Below, piece by piece: positions 12,701-23,240 of a stretch of DNA of 64,000 nt. The DNA lies in assembly GCA_043228905.1 (NCBI GenBank), contig JBHGNT010000006.1, positions 8,184,001 to 8,248,000 on the forward strand. The letters run 5' to 3'. Position 1 is the first letter of the stretch. The number at the start of each line of letters is the position of its first letter. This DNA comes from Azolla caroliniana. Lineage: Eukaryota > Polypodiophyta. The notes beneath the pieces were generated by a model. The model had not been told where the DNA came from, did no database searches, and saw nothing but the letters and a program-made list of their open reading frames with translations. A program made the position numbers and the translations under genes.

Positions 12701-14803
12701 TAATGTGGGTCAGCAATGTGAGTCAAATGGTAATGTATATTATTGTTACTGAAGTTTATCTTTAATTTGTTTCTTGGTAGTAGGTATCTCTAGGATGGGG
12801 CCATGCTCTTGCGTGTACAAAAAGTGGAGACTTGTATTCCTGGGGCTATCCTGCAAATGAGCGTCTTGGCTACACTCCAAATGGTTTGAATTTGCAACGA
12901 AAATCAAATTCAATTGTAAAAGAATCACCTATGAATTTAACTGAATTATGGGACCGTGTAAGCCAGAAAACAGAAGAAGAAATTAAGGGAGAACTACATA
13001 TCAGTTTTCAGTGGGAACCTCGTCTTGTGGATCTTGGTGATCTTAAAGCAGTTGGGGCTGCATGTGGATTCGATCATTCAATGGTGCTATGTGGTAAGAT
13101 CCTTGCTTCACACACTTTAATTAAGATGTGATGGATGTGCGATGGATGCAAATATTTATATTGGTATTGATACAAATTCGGGTCGTGTTTCTTGTGGTAG
13201 CATCAACTTATTGAAGAGATAATATCTTATTAATTTTGGAAGAGAGATATCCCATTGTAGGGAGTTTGTTGTCCTAGGTAAACCTCACTCCCCAAAAGAG
13301 ATTGTTTTAATATAGGACGAAAAATCCAAGCTGTGTCTCAAATAGATTTGTATAAAAAAAATCCTAGATTTATGCAAGGGTTTGCATTTATTTTTCTGTT
13401 TGCTTCTTATTTTTTGTTGCTCCATGCAGAATCTTTGACTTCTACATTTTCCAAATGTTTTCTCTTTTCTCCAACTAATTCTTCTGATCATGAATTTGTT
13501 TCTTTGGCTGTTAGGAGGCTTACCCCTTTCTCTTCTGATCCAGACTAAACCGTTATAGACTGCCTCATTATGTGATCATTTACATATCAAAACGTCGAAT
13601 GATATAAATAGAATGGGAAAACTTCATTATTTGGAAGCATTCCATCCATATTTATTAGCTTTTAATCCCCTCTCAGAAATCATCTCGAAAGGTCCTTCTG
13701 TCTTGTCTATCTATGATCTTCTTCTTTTGAAGGACAGTATCCAAATATTAGATCTCTCGTTCTGCCTAGATTTCTTTCCGAACTCCGCTTTCTCAATGCA
13801 TCTCATAATAATGCATCCTTGTTGTAAATAAAGTGTAAGAGGCATCCATATTTATAGACAACTTATTTTTTCTTCTACTAATCTGACCCAAATATAAACT
13901 TTAAAAAAAGGGATCTAACATAGATTACGTGAAACAATTCTCTAGTGTTAAATACATAGGAAGTCTAGTATTCTACCATCATAACCTTGTGTTGGTTCTA
14001 GGTACGATCCTACTGAAGGAATATCAATGTTTGTAACAATGACTTCTTTTCAGGCTCTAGGGACAAAAGTTCGCCAAATTGAAATGGGGATGCGTGATCC
14101 AAATGGTTTACTTATCCTCTATAATCAATACGTGAAAACATTCTCTAGTATTAAATACATAAACAAAAGTCTAGTATTCTCATAAGCTTGTGCTAATTCT
14201 AATGCAGTCTGCTTAATTTACATGATTTCCCTGTATTCTTGGCTCATTCTCACCAATTGTATTTTTCCTGGATTCCCAGATGATGGTTCCGTGTTGAGCT
14301 TTGGTGATAACTGCTATGGTCAGTTAGGGAGGACAATAGGGATAGATGGCACGGCAAGAGGAATAATACCAATAGAACATAAAGTCACCTCTATCAGTGC
14401 TGGCTTGGGCCATTCTCTCGCTATTGCTAACAATCCAATTCACGATGGGAATTATGCTGACAATTCTGTTCAGAATGCACAAGGTGCTATTGGAAATTAT
14501 GCATATTCATGGGGTTGGAATTCTGCCTCTCAACTTGGCAGGAGATCGTTGGGCAATGAACCTTTAATAATTCCTGGACTAGAGGGAAAACATTTGCTTG
14601 CTATTGATGGTGGAAGGGTACATTCTCTAGCAGTTACGACAGAAGGTGAGCTATGGACATGGGGTAGTGGGAAAAATGGTAGGTTAGGTCTAGGCTCCTT
14701 TGCTGATGAAGAAGAACCTTGTCTCGTGGAAAGTATACAACAGTCTAAAGTGCACCAAGCTGTCTGTGGAATGGATCACACAGTTCTTCTGGTCAATCAG
14801 TAA
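3768..14803 (+). CDS. RCC1-repeat (seven-bladed propeller) family protein, four exons, complete
   Basis: Exons read as 3768-4051, 8226-8442, 12784-13093 and 14280-14803 (stop TAA). The introns are GT-AG and the phases agree, giving 444 aa. RCC1 blades show as GHYHSFA then LWSWGRNNEGQLG in exon 1, LWAWGKSKRGQLGLG in exon 2, LGWGHALA then LYSWGYPANERLG in exon 3, and VLSFGDNCYGQLG, YSWGWNSASQLG and LWTWGSGKNGRLGLG in exon 4. The protein has few sequences outside the propeller, so it is a stand-alone RCC1 protein rather than a kinase or PH fusion. The ATG at 3768 was chosen because it gives a short N-terminus with paired arginines just before the first blade (FFRRAYT), like a mitochondrial presequence. 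An in-frame ATG at 3606 would add 54 residues with a leucine-rich hydrophobic run. The target and partner are unknown. Introns of 4.2, 4.3 and 1.2 kb carry transposon relics. Confidence 0.88.
4805..7700 (+). mobile_element. Decayed LINE (non-LTR retrotransposon) in RCC1 intron 1
   Basis: The relic is collinear with a LINE ORF2. A linker region (4805-5345) is followed by RT fragments around 5439-5750, including ILKSGDPMTPSNYRTI. The RT core appears at 5985-6060 with the catalytic box altered to LYAGD. The thumb region reads INMNKTKVMVFSTT, and a C-terminal CX2C...H...C zinc motif (CQLCHQGMESEEHYACHC) lies near 6975-7030. Stops and frameshifts are frequent and much of the RT is deleted, so it is dead. 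The 3' end runs through an untranslated tail to a short TTTC repeat near 7675-7695. The sense orientation matches the host gene, and it is spliced out with the 4.2-kb intron. Confidence 0.8.
5381..5892 (+). repeat. Direct duplication (145 bp, copies 367 bp apart) inside the LINE relic
   Basis: Positions 5381-5525 recur almost unchanged at 5748-5892. The second copy interrupts the RT where the catalytic core should be. Both copies carry the same HFIYACDTLLLL reading. Confidence 0.85.
10734..10955 (+). repeat. Tandem duplication (111 bp unit) in the Gypsy relic
   Basis: Copies 10734-10844 and 10845-10955 differ at several scattered positions. Both keep the block GCTTAACATCATTTAGTGC. Confidence 0.85.
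11029..11135. mobile_element. 107-bp foldback MITE with 7-bp target-site duplication
   Basis: The element starts GTTACGGGCATGACC and ends GGTCATGCCCGTAAC. The arms are complementary for about 44 bp with at most a mismatch or two near a loop of roughly 16 bp. It is flanked on both sides by ACTATGT (11022-11028 and 11136-11142). It sits inside the Gypsy relic, next to its protease region. It encodes nothing. The superfamily is uncertain because a 7-bp duplication fits none of the common plant classes cleanly. Confidence 0.85.
12191..12331 (+). repeat. Imperfect tandem duplication (about 71 bp) in the right LTR-like repeat
   Basis: Blocks starting GCGATAGAGACTG (12191) and GCGATAAACACTG (12262) are about 80-90% alike by eye and share the same downstream text. 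Confidence 0.75.
13094..14279 (+). other. RCC1 intron 3, with a duplicated 80-bp block and an open stretch
   Basis: A block around 13920-14000 recurs in diverged form around 14130-14210 (shared core TTAAATACATA then GTCTAGTATTCT). Between them an open frame of about 70 codons spans 14000-14185 and includes ALGTKVRQIEMGMRDPNGLL. It matches no family I recognise and does not fit between the RCC1 blades. Confidence 0.5.
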
Positions 14804-17221
14804 GAGAGGGTAAGAAATTTTCAAATGTGTATGTACACATGAGTATGTGATTGCGTGTGTGATATATATATATATATATATATATCATTCTTTTGAGAAT
14901 AAGTCTGATGAGTCTAAAAATAGCTGTAAACAGCCTATAGCAAAAAACATCTTCTGGATTATCAATTCATGTTTATACACGGGTATTCTTTTTAGCTCTT
15001 CCAAAGATATTGATGCTCCCATTGTTTACAAAGAGAACTTAGCCTTACCCTAATGGGAAATTTAAGGTAATCTCTCTTTAAAGAATTGTACATAATGCAG
15101 AATAATTCCATTCACCGTAAAGATACTTTTCGTTTGTTCTTCTGGGATATTGATCCACCTCTATATGTATAATTCTGGACTCTTTCCTTGCTTACTTTTT
15201 AAACGTTATTGTTGGCTCTAATTTAAGGAAGTAAACACCATCGTTTATTGCTTTTTTAATGTAGTAAACATTATTCTTAATTATTTTGAAGTAGATATTT
15301 CCACGTCGAATCAGATTCATGAGGGTAATAACATTCCTTGTATTGCTAGTACTACAAAATCAATGCATCAAATTAACACGAAGTTTTGTAATATTGGGTT
15401 CAAAAAACTCCCTGATCTTAAACATGGCATGGTAACAAAATTGTAAAACTAATGGTTTTACATGGGTTTGAAATACCATTTTCTTTACATGAGATACCTA
15501 AGAGCCATGATAAAGTTGGGATATGATTTTCCTCAGTCTTAGTGAAACCTATTATTATTATGTGCCATTTTGTTTATGAATCATACTGATTGCACATGGA
15601 TTCCATTCCTTTCCTAGACCTTCTTGTTGTGAACCATGCATGACACACCTATACTTCCGGCCCTTCTATTTTTATATTTTGTGATGTTTCTTTCACAGTT
15701 TGATTTATGATGCTAAGTTTATAATGTCTATTCAGTAAAAGACACTCTTAGCTATAGATTTACCATATTCAAATATTTAATATTGATAATAATATTGGGA
15801 AAGGTTCAAATATGGTGAATCTAGCAAAAACATGGCAACATTTGAGGTTAACAAAAATATGGTGAATATTAGTTAAAAGACTTAATGTGAACCAGAGAGA
15901 GAACCTACTCATACCTTGGAAGAAGTGGAATAATATAGCAGCAATGTTATAGAGTCCAACATGTCCCTGCAACATTAATTATGAAATGCCCATGCCTTTA
16001 CATTAACTTACATGGCTTGTAAATGCATTGTGTTTACATTAATACATCATCTTACATGGCTCGCAAAGTCATTTAATTCTCGGGTAGAAATAAGTCCATT
16101 GCCTAGAACCTTGAAAAACATCAAAAAGTGGGAATCTAACACACGCACACACACACAATGCTCTGTTGCGTCACTTTAAAAGATGTCTACATCCATGTTA
16201 GAAGACACTAGACTCAAGTTAGATGAGAATGGACCGCTTTAAAAGATGTCTACATCCATGTTAGAAGACACTAGACTCAAGTTAGATGAGAACGGGCCAA
16301 GAACCTTTCCTTTTGAATAGTAAAGCAAAACAATGTTTGCATTTATAAATATAATCAAATCTTAACAAAGTCATATAGAATGCAACGTGTAAGGTCACTC
16401 AAGCCATTTAAGCCAGAAAAACAACAATACCAAATGGAATAGTTTCCTTCTTTCAGCCATAGAAATAGAAAGAAAATGGCAATAAAATGATAATACTAAT
16501 TTATAGTACGGGTCCCTTTTTTAATTCATTACAAAAGAGAAAAGAAGGGAATCGAATCATGAATGGGTATTATTATAATTAGTATAAACATAAAGGTGTA
16601 ATGTCTCTCTCCACATATACATACATATATGTGGGCATGACATAATTGGTATAATGAACACAAACACAACTATCATTAGAAGCTCTAGGAACTTTAATGA
16701 GCATCAACATGGATGCTCGTTGAATCTATAGTGATCGTTTGATGCTCATTGTAACTATCACAAATGTTAAATATTGTAGTGATCATTTGATGCTCATTGC
16801 ACATAATTTTCACAAATGTTAAATATTGGCTCTTGTTTCATGTCGCCAACGTGGTGCTCATTCCCTTTCAAGTCACACTTGTTTATAGGTTTTTGGTTGC
16901 GTTATTCTTGCTTTTTGTTTTTTCTTTTTAAATATCCTCGAGTTTATGTGGGGCGTATTTTTTATAGCACGATTTCTCCTCTGTCATCCCAAATTTGTCA
17001 TACAATACTTTTTTGGAAAGCTCTTGTTGTTAGTTTTTTCATGAATATTTTCTTTTGAAATTTGGATTTCGGATGAAAAAGTTAGGAGCTTTTTTCTCTA
17101 CCTAAATCTTCATATCCACCCCTTGCTTTTTTCTACTTTTTAAAAAACATCTCTAACTTTTATATCCCTTCAAGTTCCTTCCTCCTTTAATACTTGATCC
17201 TTTCATGTTGCACTTTATTCT
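14804..17221. other. Intergenic AT-rich DNA, no gene recognised
   Basis: Contains a short (TA)n run at about 14862-14885 just after the RCC1 stop and a 63-bp tandem duplication listed separately. A loose pair of repeats near 16690-16830 shares TTTGATGCTCATTG. No coding or RNA gene was seen. Confidence 0.6.
16174..16299 (+). repeat. 63-bp tandem duplication
   Basis: Copies 16174-16236 and 16237-16299 are near-identical and start CTTTAAAAGATGTCTACATC. A CA-rich run lies just upstream. Confidence 0.9.
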
Positions 17222-17627
17222 TAGACATCTTAGCATCCAACATATTTGCAATAGTCTTTTCTTTTGAACGCAAAGTGTGAACTTAATCCTGCTTTGAAGC
17301 AATCATCTTAAACCATTCATCCACCGTTCGACCACGTCGTCGAATCCATGTAGTCCACAAGTCAATAAACTCCGTCTTGTAATCATTATACTTAGTTGTT
17401 GAGGACATTCGCAAGTGAAAGTTCATGCCACACTTCTTAGCTTTAAATTGTCACCAATAGTTAATAATTTACTTGTTGGTTTGGTAGCAAGGACTCATAC
17501 CAATCCCTTGCTTTACCATAAAAAATGGCCACCAATAGAGGAAGTTTCTCAATATCTGTCATCTTCCCTATTGATATTGCATGATGTTCAAAAGCAACCA
17601 AAAAGTAATATGAGAGATGGAGTGTGA
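17222..17627 (-). pseudogene. Possible retroelement gag-like relic
   Basis: On the minus strand one frame reads EKLPLLVAIFYGKARDWYES and another, after breaks, YNDYKTEFIDLWTTWIRRRG. The spacing of Leu, Ala and Trp resembles retrotransposon gag capsid helices. There is no zinc knuckle or protease beside it, and stops are frequent. This is a weak call. Confidence 0.25.
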
Positions 17628-18817
17628 TCTATGGATCCCTAGATTGGCACACTCCAACTTTTGACACCTCATTGATTGCCTCTGTGCCTATCTGTGTGTT
17701 GCCGCCTCCAACATGTTCCCCACATCCCACCCCTACATTGCCCTCGAAGACTATGGCCACATGGAATCTAATTGTCATGCTCCACGATCCACCATCACAC
17801 TTTGGGAATGACTGTCCTTAACTCCACCAGAAGTCTCACACCATTTATGTTGATTTCACTATTGATAATATTCATAACACTCAAAGCCTAATCTTATTAG
17901 ATTCATTGGGGGAGTTGAGTGAAATATCATCTTAACTCATCCTGCAAGCACCACTATGTTTCAAATCAGCCATGCAACATCACATACATGCATTTGCCTT
18001 CAACCAAGCAACTAACGTTTGTGTGGTGGAATATATGCCTATCCGCCGCCAATACTTCAACTTCATCATTGAGTTGGTCTTTTGAAACATATTGTAATGG
18101 TCTCCATCATAACAATGACAATGCATCTTGTTATTCTACCATAAGTTCTCCCTCGTTAATCTGCGATAAAACATCCAACAATAATGAAAAGCATTCCAAA
18201 TGTTGATCGAGAGGTATGCAAGGAAGTCAAGGACTTACCTCACATTATTTTAGCTAGTCGTAAGTTAACTAGCCTAGAACCAAGATCTATGGGTTCAAGA
18301 CAACATTTACTCTATTGTTGACAGGACAAAGCCTAAGCCTACTACGTAATGCTGGTTATCAATGAACAATCAAGCAAGATCTAAACTTAACACTTAAACG
18401 CACACACACTTACACTCAAAAAGCCTAAACTTAGTTATTAAAACAATAAACAAGGAAATAAAAAATGGAAATGACAAAACCATCAATTGAGGGAATATAA
18501 AAACTTCAAATTAATACTTTAAGGTTTGGGTCCTAAAGTAAGATTAAGTTAAACAGTTATGTTATAATTAATGAGAGATTACGTTATTAGAAGAGGCTTA
18601 AGCTCTAACTTTATTAGATGTGAAGAAAAGCTTATAAGACTAGTGGAAGAGTGTTTTGAAAAACTAGATTCAAATATTTATGCTGCGGATCAAAAGACAT
18701 GAAGATGGAAAGTGATGAATTCTGAAAGAAGCAACTAATTCATAACAAACAAAGAATCATGTATTGATTCAAAGAGGCTTTCTTTATTCCCTAGAGCTTG
18801 ACAAAAGTGCATGTAAA

Positions 18818-18848
<31 letters not shown>

Positions 18849-19395
18849 CACACATGGGTATCTCCTGTGAAAAACAAAGGATATTTCTTACTCAACAGAA
18901 TAGTCATTGGATGAGAGATCAAGGCATGACCCAAACCAAACTCACACTATATATGATGTGATTTTCTATGCACGCATTCTCGAGAAGCAAACATATGCAA
19001 TGTTGATTATGTCTTTAACACTATTAAGGGACTTTGGTGAATTATCACAATTAAAAGCCATGGGATGGGGCCTGTCCCAAATCCAAACTCTGTTGATGCA
19101 ACAAGATGAAAAATTGGCAAAATGTTAATTTTCGTTTTAGTAAGGGAAAACTGAATTTCAAAAGCATTCGTAGTGATGTACACATAGCACAAAAAACGTG
19201 GTGTAAATAAAATATGGTTCTGTGATCAATAGCTCTCCGGCTAATTTTGGGCTCTTTGTTTCTTCACATGGCCAATCGAGATAAAAACTTGAACCAACAT
19301 ATATCTATCATTTCAATGAGATCCAATCAAAATCACATCAGAATCCAAATAATCAAAATATACATATATTTGTACACTTCACTTACAATAAGAAA
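17628..19395. other. Intergenic DNA downstream of the DUF668 gene, no gene recognised
   Basis: AT-rich. A (GT)n(AT)n microsatellite lies at about 18818-18852. The part next to 19396 will hold the 3' UTR of the minus-strand gene; no clear polyadenylation signal was fixed. Confidence 0.5.
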
Positions 19396-21333
19396 TTAAC
19401 CCAACTGCCATTCCAGATACTCATCAAAGTCCTTATTGCTAGCATATTCCATGTATAAATTTGCTTTGAAATCCCGTTCATGCCTCCAAAGACAATTCAG
19501 CCCCACCAAAAGCTCTGTGATCGCAGCCTCGGCCTTTTCTCGATCCGCAAAGTAAAGAGTTTGTAGAAGCAAAACATTTGGTCGAGAAACTATTTGCTGT
19601 TGTTCAAAATTGTGCTCAGATTGCCACCTTATCATGTTATGGGCCATGGGAGCTAACCAACCCAAAACCTTTTCCAACACATCTTTCCACTCACCCACAA
19701 GGGCACATTCACATCCCAGTGAATTGGAACAACCTCTCATCAATGACCGTAGCTTCCCTCTTAAACGCATCTTTACATTCTTCGGAAGCATTTGATATAA
19801 CTCATCTCGAGCATCTTGGGTAATAAGTTGAGGATACCTTGCCATTTTCTCGGCTATAATGACCATGTTAGCATAGTGTAGAGCCAAGGCCGAGCCCCCA
19901 AGGGTTGAAGAAGGGGCATCTTGAAGCTTGCATTTCGGGTCAAAAAGCTGCCTATTCTGGCCCACATTATTACCATTCTGAGATAAACAACCAGGGTTAT
20001 CCCTACTTTGGAAGTTTAACCCATGAAATGCAACATCCATTGGACTACTATCAAAACTCTCCCCGGATCTCGATAGGTAGCTTGCACCACTTGTACTTCG
20101 TCGATGATGAGATTGACGCCCAGGGCTGAAGCAAAATGAAGCCATAAAGTTGTCACTGCTAGGTGACCGTATAGAGCTCAAATGTCTACTTGAGCTATTG
20201 TTGATATTTGAGTTATTATGTGCATTTGATGTATCAAGTGTAATTGAGATATTGTTGACATTTGAACTATCATTGGCATTTGATCTCTGGTTATGAGCAT
20301 TTGAGCTATTGTTGATAAGGTTAGCATTTGAGCTCAAATGTCCATTTAAGCTATTGTTTCCGAAAGGCGTTCCAGTAGAAGATCGAGCTTTGTGTGTGCT
20401 AACATCAAGTTCACACGGTGTTGTAACGCCCACCTCTGAGAAAGTAACATCATCCAACTTAGTGGAACTGGCATTGCTGAACTTTGGACAATCTGATGTT
20501 GATTGACTTCTTGAAAACGGGGTACTATAATCTATGTCTTTGTCGTCGACATTTTCAATGTTTGACAATGATAGAATTTGTGGCCATCCTTCCATTGAAG
20601 CAAAACCAAATATTTGGATAATTCTTCCATACATTGTACACACGGCACGTGCAAGAAACCCAACAACTCTATCATACGTCTGGCTCCAGAGTGAGACATC
20701 TTTTAAATACTTGACTTCTTGCCTTTGCCATATAGTCTTCTGTTGTAATGTATCCATATTCTCTTTCTGAGCTGAATCCTCCTCCTCTTGAAGTCTCCTT
20801 AGTGCCTGCTCCATTTCTGAGAGGATTTCAAGCTCTTGGTAAAGGTTAGAAGTGCTAGCAATATATTTCTCCATCTTCTTTATTTTTGCATCCATTTCTT
20901 TTTTGGTGTATTCAAGTTCACCAACATCAATAGTATGCTTCAAGATATCATTGTAGATGTGCTCAAAACCCATTAATGACGGTTCAGAACATCTCTTGCC
21001 TAACCTAGCAACAGCATAAGCTATTGTAGTGAGCTCATGCAGCTTCTCCATGGAAGCTAGACTTAGAAGAACCTTTTCATTGCTTGAGACAAGGTTAAGA
21101 ACCCCTTCTGATTTGATCACCTCAGCAGTTAATCTTCTTATTTCTTGTTCACTCAAAGAATACCATAATTGCACACATTTTGACATAGCACTAGACACTT
21201 CGAAGGCAAGAATCCCAATCTTAGATTTCTCAACTTTAGTGTTTCTCTTGCTTTGTCTGAATACAAACTTCCCTGAAGAAGCCTTGGCACCATGAGTATC
21301 ACTCCTGCTAGTAGTACTTGCCTGTATCCCCAT
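19396..21333 (-). CDS. DUF3475/DUF668 protein, PSK-simulator (PSI) type, intronless, 645 aa
   Basis: A single uninterrupted frame. The first ATG (21333) gives MGIQAST, with Gly2 and Ser6 as in N-myristoylation signals; the open frame extends six codons upstream to a TTG that is not a credible plant start. DUF3475 spans about residues 39-97 (IGILAFEVSSAMSKCVQLW, then SMEKLHELTTIAYAVARLG). A charged probable coiled coil covers about 135-205. A low-complexity Ser/Asn region with repeated NSSNAHN-like words covers about 310-390. DUF668 starts near 479 (GGSALALHYANMVIIAEKM) and is followed by a conserved C-terminal helical region. Arabidopsis PSI proteins carry this architecture, act at the plasma membrane or nucleus and promote growth with phytosulfokine signalling; transferring that role is inference. 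The intronless form resembles one Arabidopsis subgroup. All domains are present, so it is probably functional. Confidence 0.93.
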   Translation of the reverse strand: MGIQASTTSRSDTHGAKASSGKFVFRQSKRNTKVEKSKIGILAFEVSSAMSKCVQLWYSLSEQEIRRLTAEVIKSEGVLNLVSSNEKVLLSLASMEKLHELTTIAYAVARLGKRCSEPSLMGFEHIYNDILKHTIDVGELEYTKKEMDAKIKKMEKYIASTSNLYQELEILSEMEQALRRLQEEEDSAQKENMDTLQQKTIWQRQEVKYLKDVSLWSQTYDRVVGFLARAVCTMYGRIIQIFGFASMEGWPQILSLSNIENVDDKDIDYSTPFSRSQSTSDCPKFSNASSTKLDDVTFSEVGVTTPCELDVSTHKARSSTGTPFGNNSLNGHLSSNANLINNSSNAHNQRSNANDSSNVNNISITLDTSNAHNNSNINNSSSRHLSSIRSPSSDNFMASFCFSPGRQSHHRRSTSGASYLSRSGESFDSSPMDVAFHGLNFQSRDNPGCLSQNGNNVGQNRQLFDPKCKLQDAPSSTLGGSALALHYANMVIIAEKMARYPQLITQDARDELYQMLPKNVKMRLRGKLRSLMRGCSNSLGCECALVGEWKDVLEKVLGWLAPMAHNMIRWQSEHNFEQQQIVSRPNVLLLQTLYFADREKAEAAITELLVGLNCLWRHERDFKANLYMEYASNKDFDEYLEWQLG

Positions 21334-21989
21334 CCTGAAGTGTATAGCCAAAGGAACGGGATGTGTGTTAATGACATCAGTATGGATCTACCCCATCTAT
21401 GAGAGAAGCTTGCATAAATTTTAAGGGATGGCATTCTAAGCAGCATAAATTTGATGGGGTTGCTAAATAGCATAAATATGATGGATCACAATTTAAATAA
21501 CATAAATTTGATGAGTTACAATCTGATTAGCATACATTTGAAGAGATCACAATTAGTTAGCATATAGTCAAGGATGGCTAAATCTAATTGCATAATTTAA
21601 TGGGATCACAATCTCTTAGCAACCTTGATCCCACAATATTTCCAATGCTTTCATGGAGTGATAAGTTTGTTAACCGCTCCAAGAATATGAGTTGAACCAA
21701 ATAGAACATATACAGCTAAATAGAAGGGAATTTCAGAAGAATTTACCTGCATTAAAAGAAGAAAATTCCAGCTAACAGTGTGGACTAGCTATATTGAGCT
21801 TGCATTGTTGAAGCGATGAACAGTAAACTACCTTGTTGGCAATCATAGTCTTCTTGGATGAAGATGATTTTACCAAGACATAAGCATTGACATGTATATG
21901 TATAGATATATGGTTTTCCACTTCAGAAATGCACGTTTCCTTGGGTGAAAAGAAACAATTTCATCTTCATTAATGTGCCATAAATGTGC
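21334..21989 (-). promoter_or_regulatory. Upstream region of the DUF668 gene (5' UTR/promoter, not resolved)
   Basis: No other gene is seen here. On the minus strand a sequence reading GCAG/GTAAATTC near 21740-21750 could be the donor of a 5' UTR intron, but no matching transcript evidence exists. Several words of the type AGCATAAATTTGATG recur at about 21430-21600, forming a weak local repeat. Confidence 0.35.
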
Positions 21990-22450
21990 CTCATCATTAT
22001 GCACCTCTTTCAAGTGGTGGTCTACTAGTGATCTGTAAAATGGGTTAATGGCCACTTCAAATTCTCTATGAAATGGGTTAATGGTCATTAATCAAAATAA
22101 GTTGATCAACAATAATGATTTTAGAGAAAGATAATGATCATTCCTCAGATGGGTTCATGGGCATAGGCACAATCTATGAAATGGGTTAATAAACACTACT
22201 AATGATTGTTGAACTGGGTTAATGAGGATTTGTCAAATGGGTGAGCAGACACTACTAATTATTTCCGAGATATGTAAAGGGTCACAAATCAAGCAGATTA
22301 ATAGCCACTAATCAAATGGCTAATGACCTGTGAAATGGGATAATGGCCAGTAATCGAATGGGCTAATAATCTGGTGATCATTATTCATATGGGTTAATGG
22401 TCACTGATCAAATGAGTTAATGGAACTAGTACTGATGATCTCTGAAAGGT
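21990..22450. repeat. Degenerate minisatellite built on AATGGGTTAATGG
   Basis: At least ten imperfect copies of AAATGGGTTAATGGCCACT-like words alternate with TGATCA-containing spacers across the interval. Unit length varies (roughly 20-45 bp) and copies have diverged. Function unknown; it lies about 0.7-1.1 kb upstream of the minus-strand DUF668 start. Confidence 0.7.
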
Positions 22451-22739
22451 GTCAATGTATACTTAATTCATGCCTGTGAACACTAAACGATCCCTGAAAT
22501 GGTGGTTTAAACAATGCACAAATCCACTCTAAATCAACCATGTTTTGCTGATTACTTTATCATTTTTCATGTATATCACTGTTATCTTGGATGCATAACT
22601 AACCATAGAACAACATACTAAGATATCGGCCTTCAAAAAGAAACATTAGGTTTCACCCTAGCGTTTTGAAGATCGGAGAGAAAGACGGACAGATAGACAG
22701 AGAGAAAGAGAGAAGACAAAGAATACGATAAAATAGGAT

Positions 22740-23143
22740 ATTTACCCTTTCTTTCGTTCTTTCTGTCTGTCAGTCAGTCAGTCAGTCAGTCAGTCTGTCT
22801 GTCTGTCTGTCTGTGTGTGAGGAGGGAGAAGGAAGAAGGAGGAGCTAACTAACAGGCGATCTGATGATATAATGTTTCATGGGGATGGAGAAGATCCAAA
22901 AACAAAAAGAAGAAGAAGAAGAAGAAGAAGAAGGAAGAAGGCAGAAAACAAAACACAGAGAGAGAGAGAGAGAACTATCTACGATCCTATTCATCTCTCC
23001 GTCTCTTTCTTTTCTTTTTCTCCGACTTTCTCTGTCTTTCTTCCTCTGTCTCTCTCTGTCTCTGTTTCTTTTGCTTTCTTTCTCTGTGTATGTACATATA
23101 CATATACATATACATATACATACATATATACATACATATACAC

Positions 23144-23224
<81 letters not shown>

Positions 23225-23240
23225 TGTACATACATAAACT
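22740..23240. repeat. Compound microsatellite cluster
   Basis: Successive runs are (CAGT)n then (CTGT)n at about 22765-22817, (GAA)n at 22905-22933, (GA)n at 22957-22972, a pyrimidine-rich (CT)/(CTTT) tract at 23000-23085, and (ACATAT)n at about 23093-23230. Long open frames across it in both directions are artefacts of the periodicity. Confidence 0.95.

Noticed and set aside
21334-21351. Upstream extension of the DUF668 protein by six residues to 21351
   Set aside because: The codon at 21351 is TTG; the first ATG (21333) gives a canonical myristoylation start.
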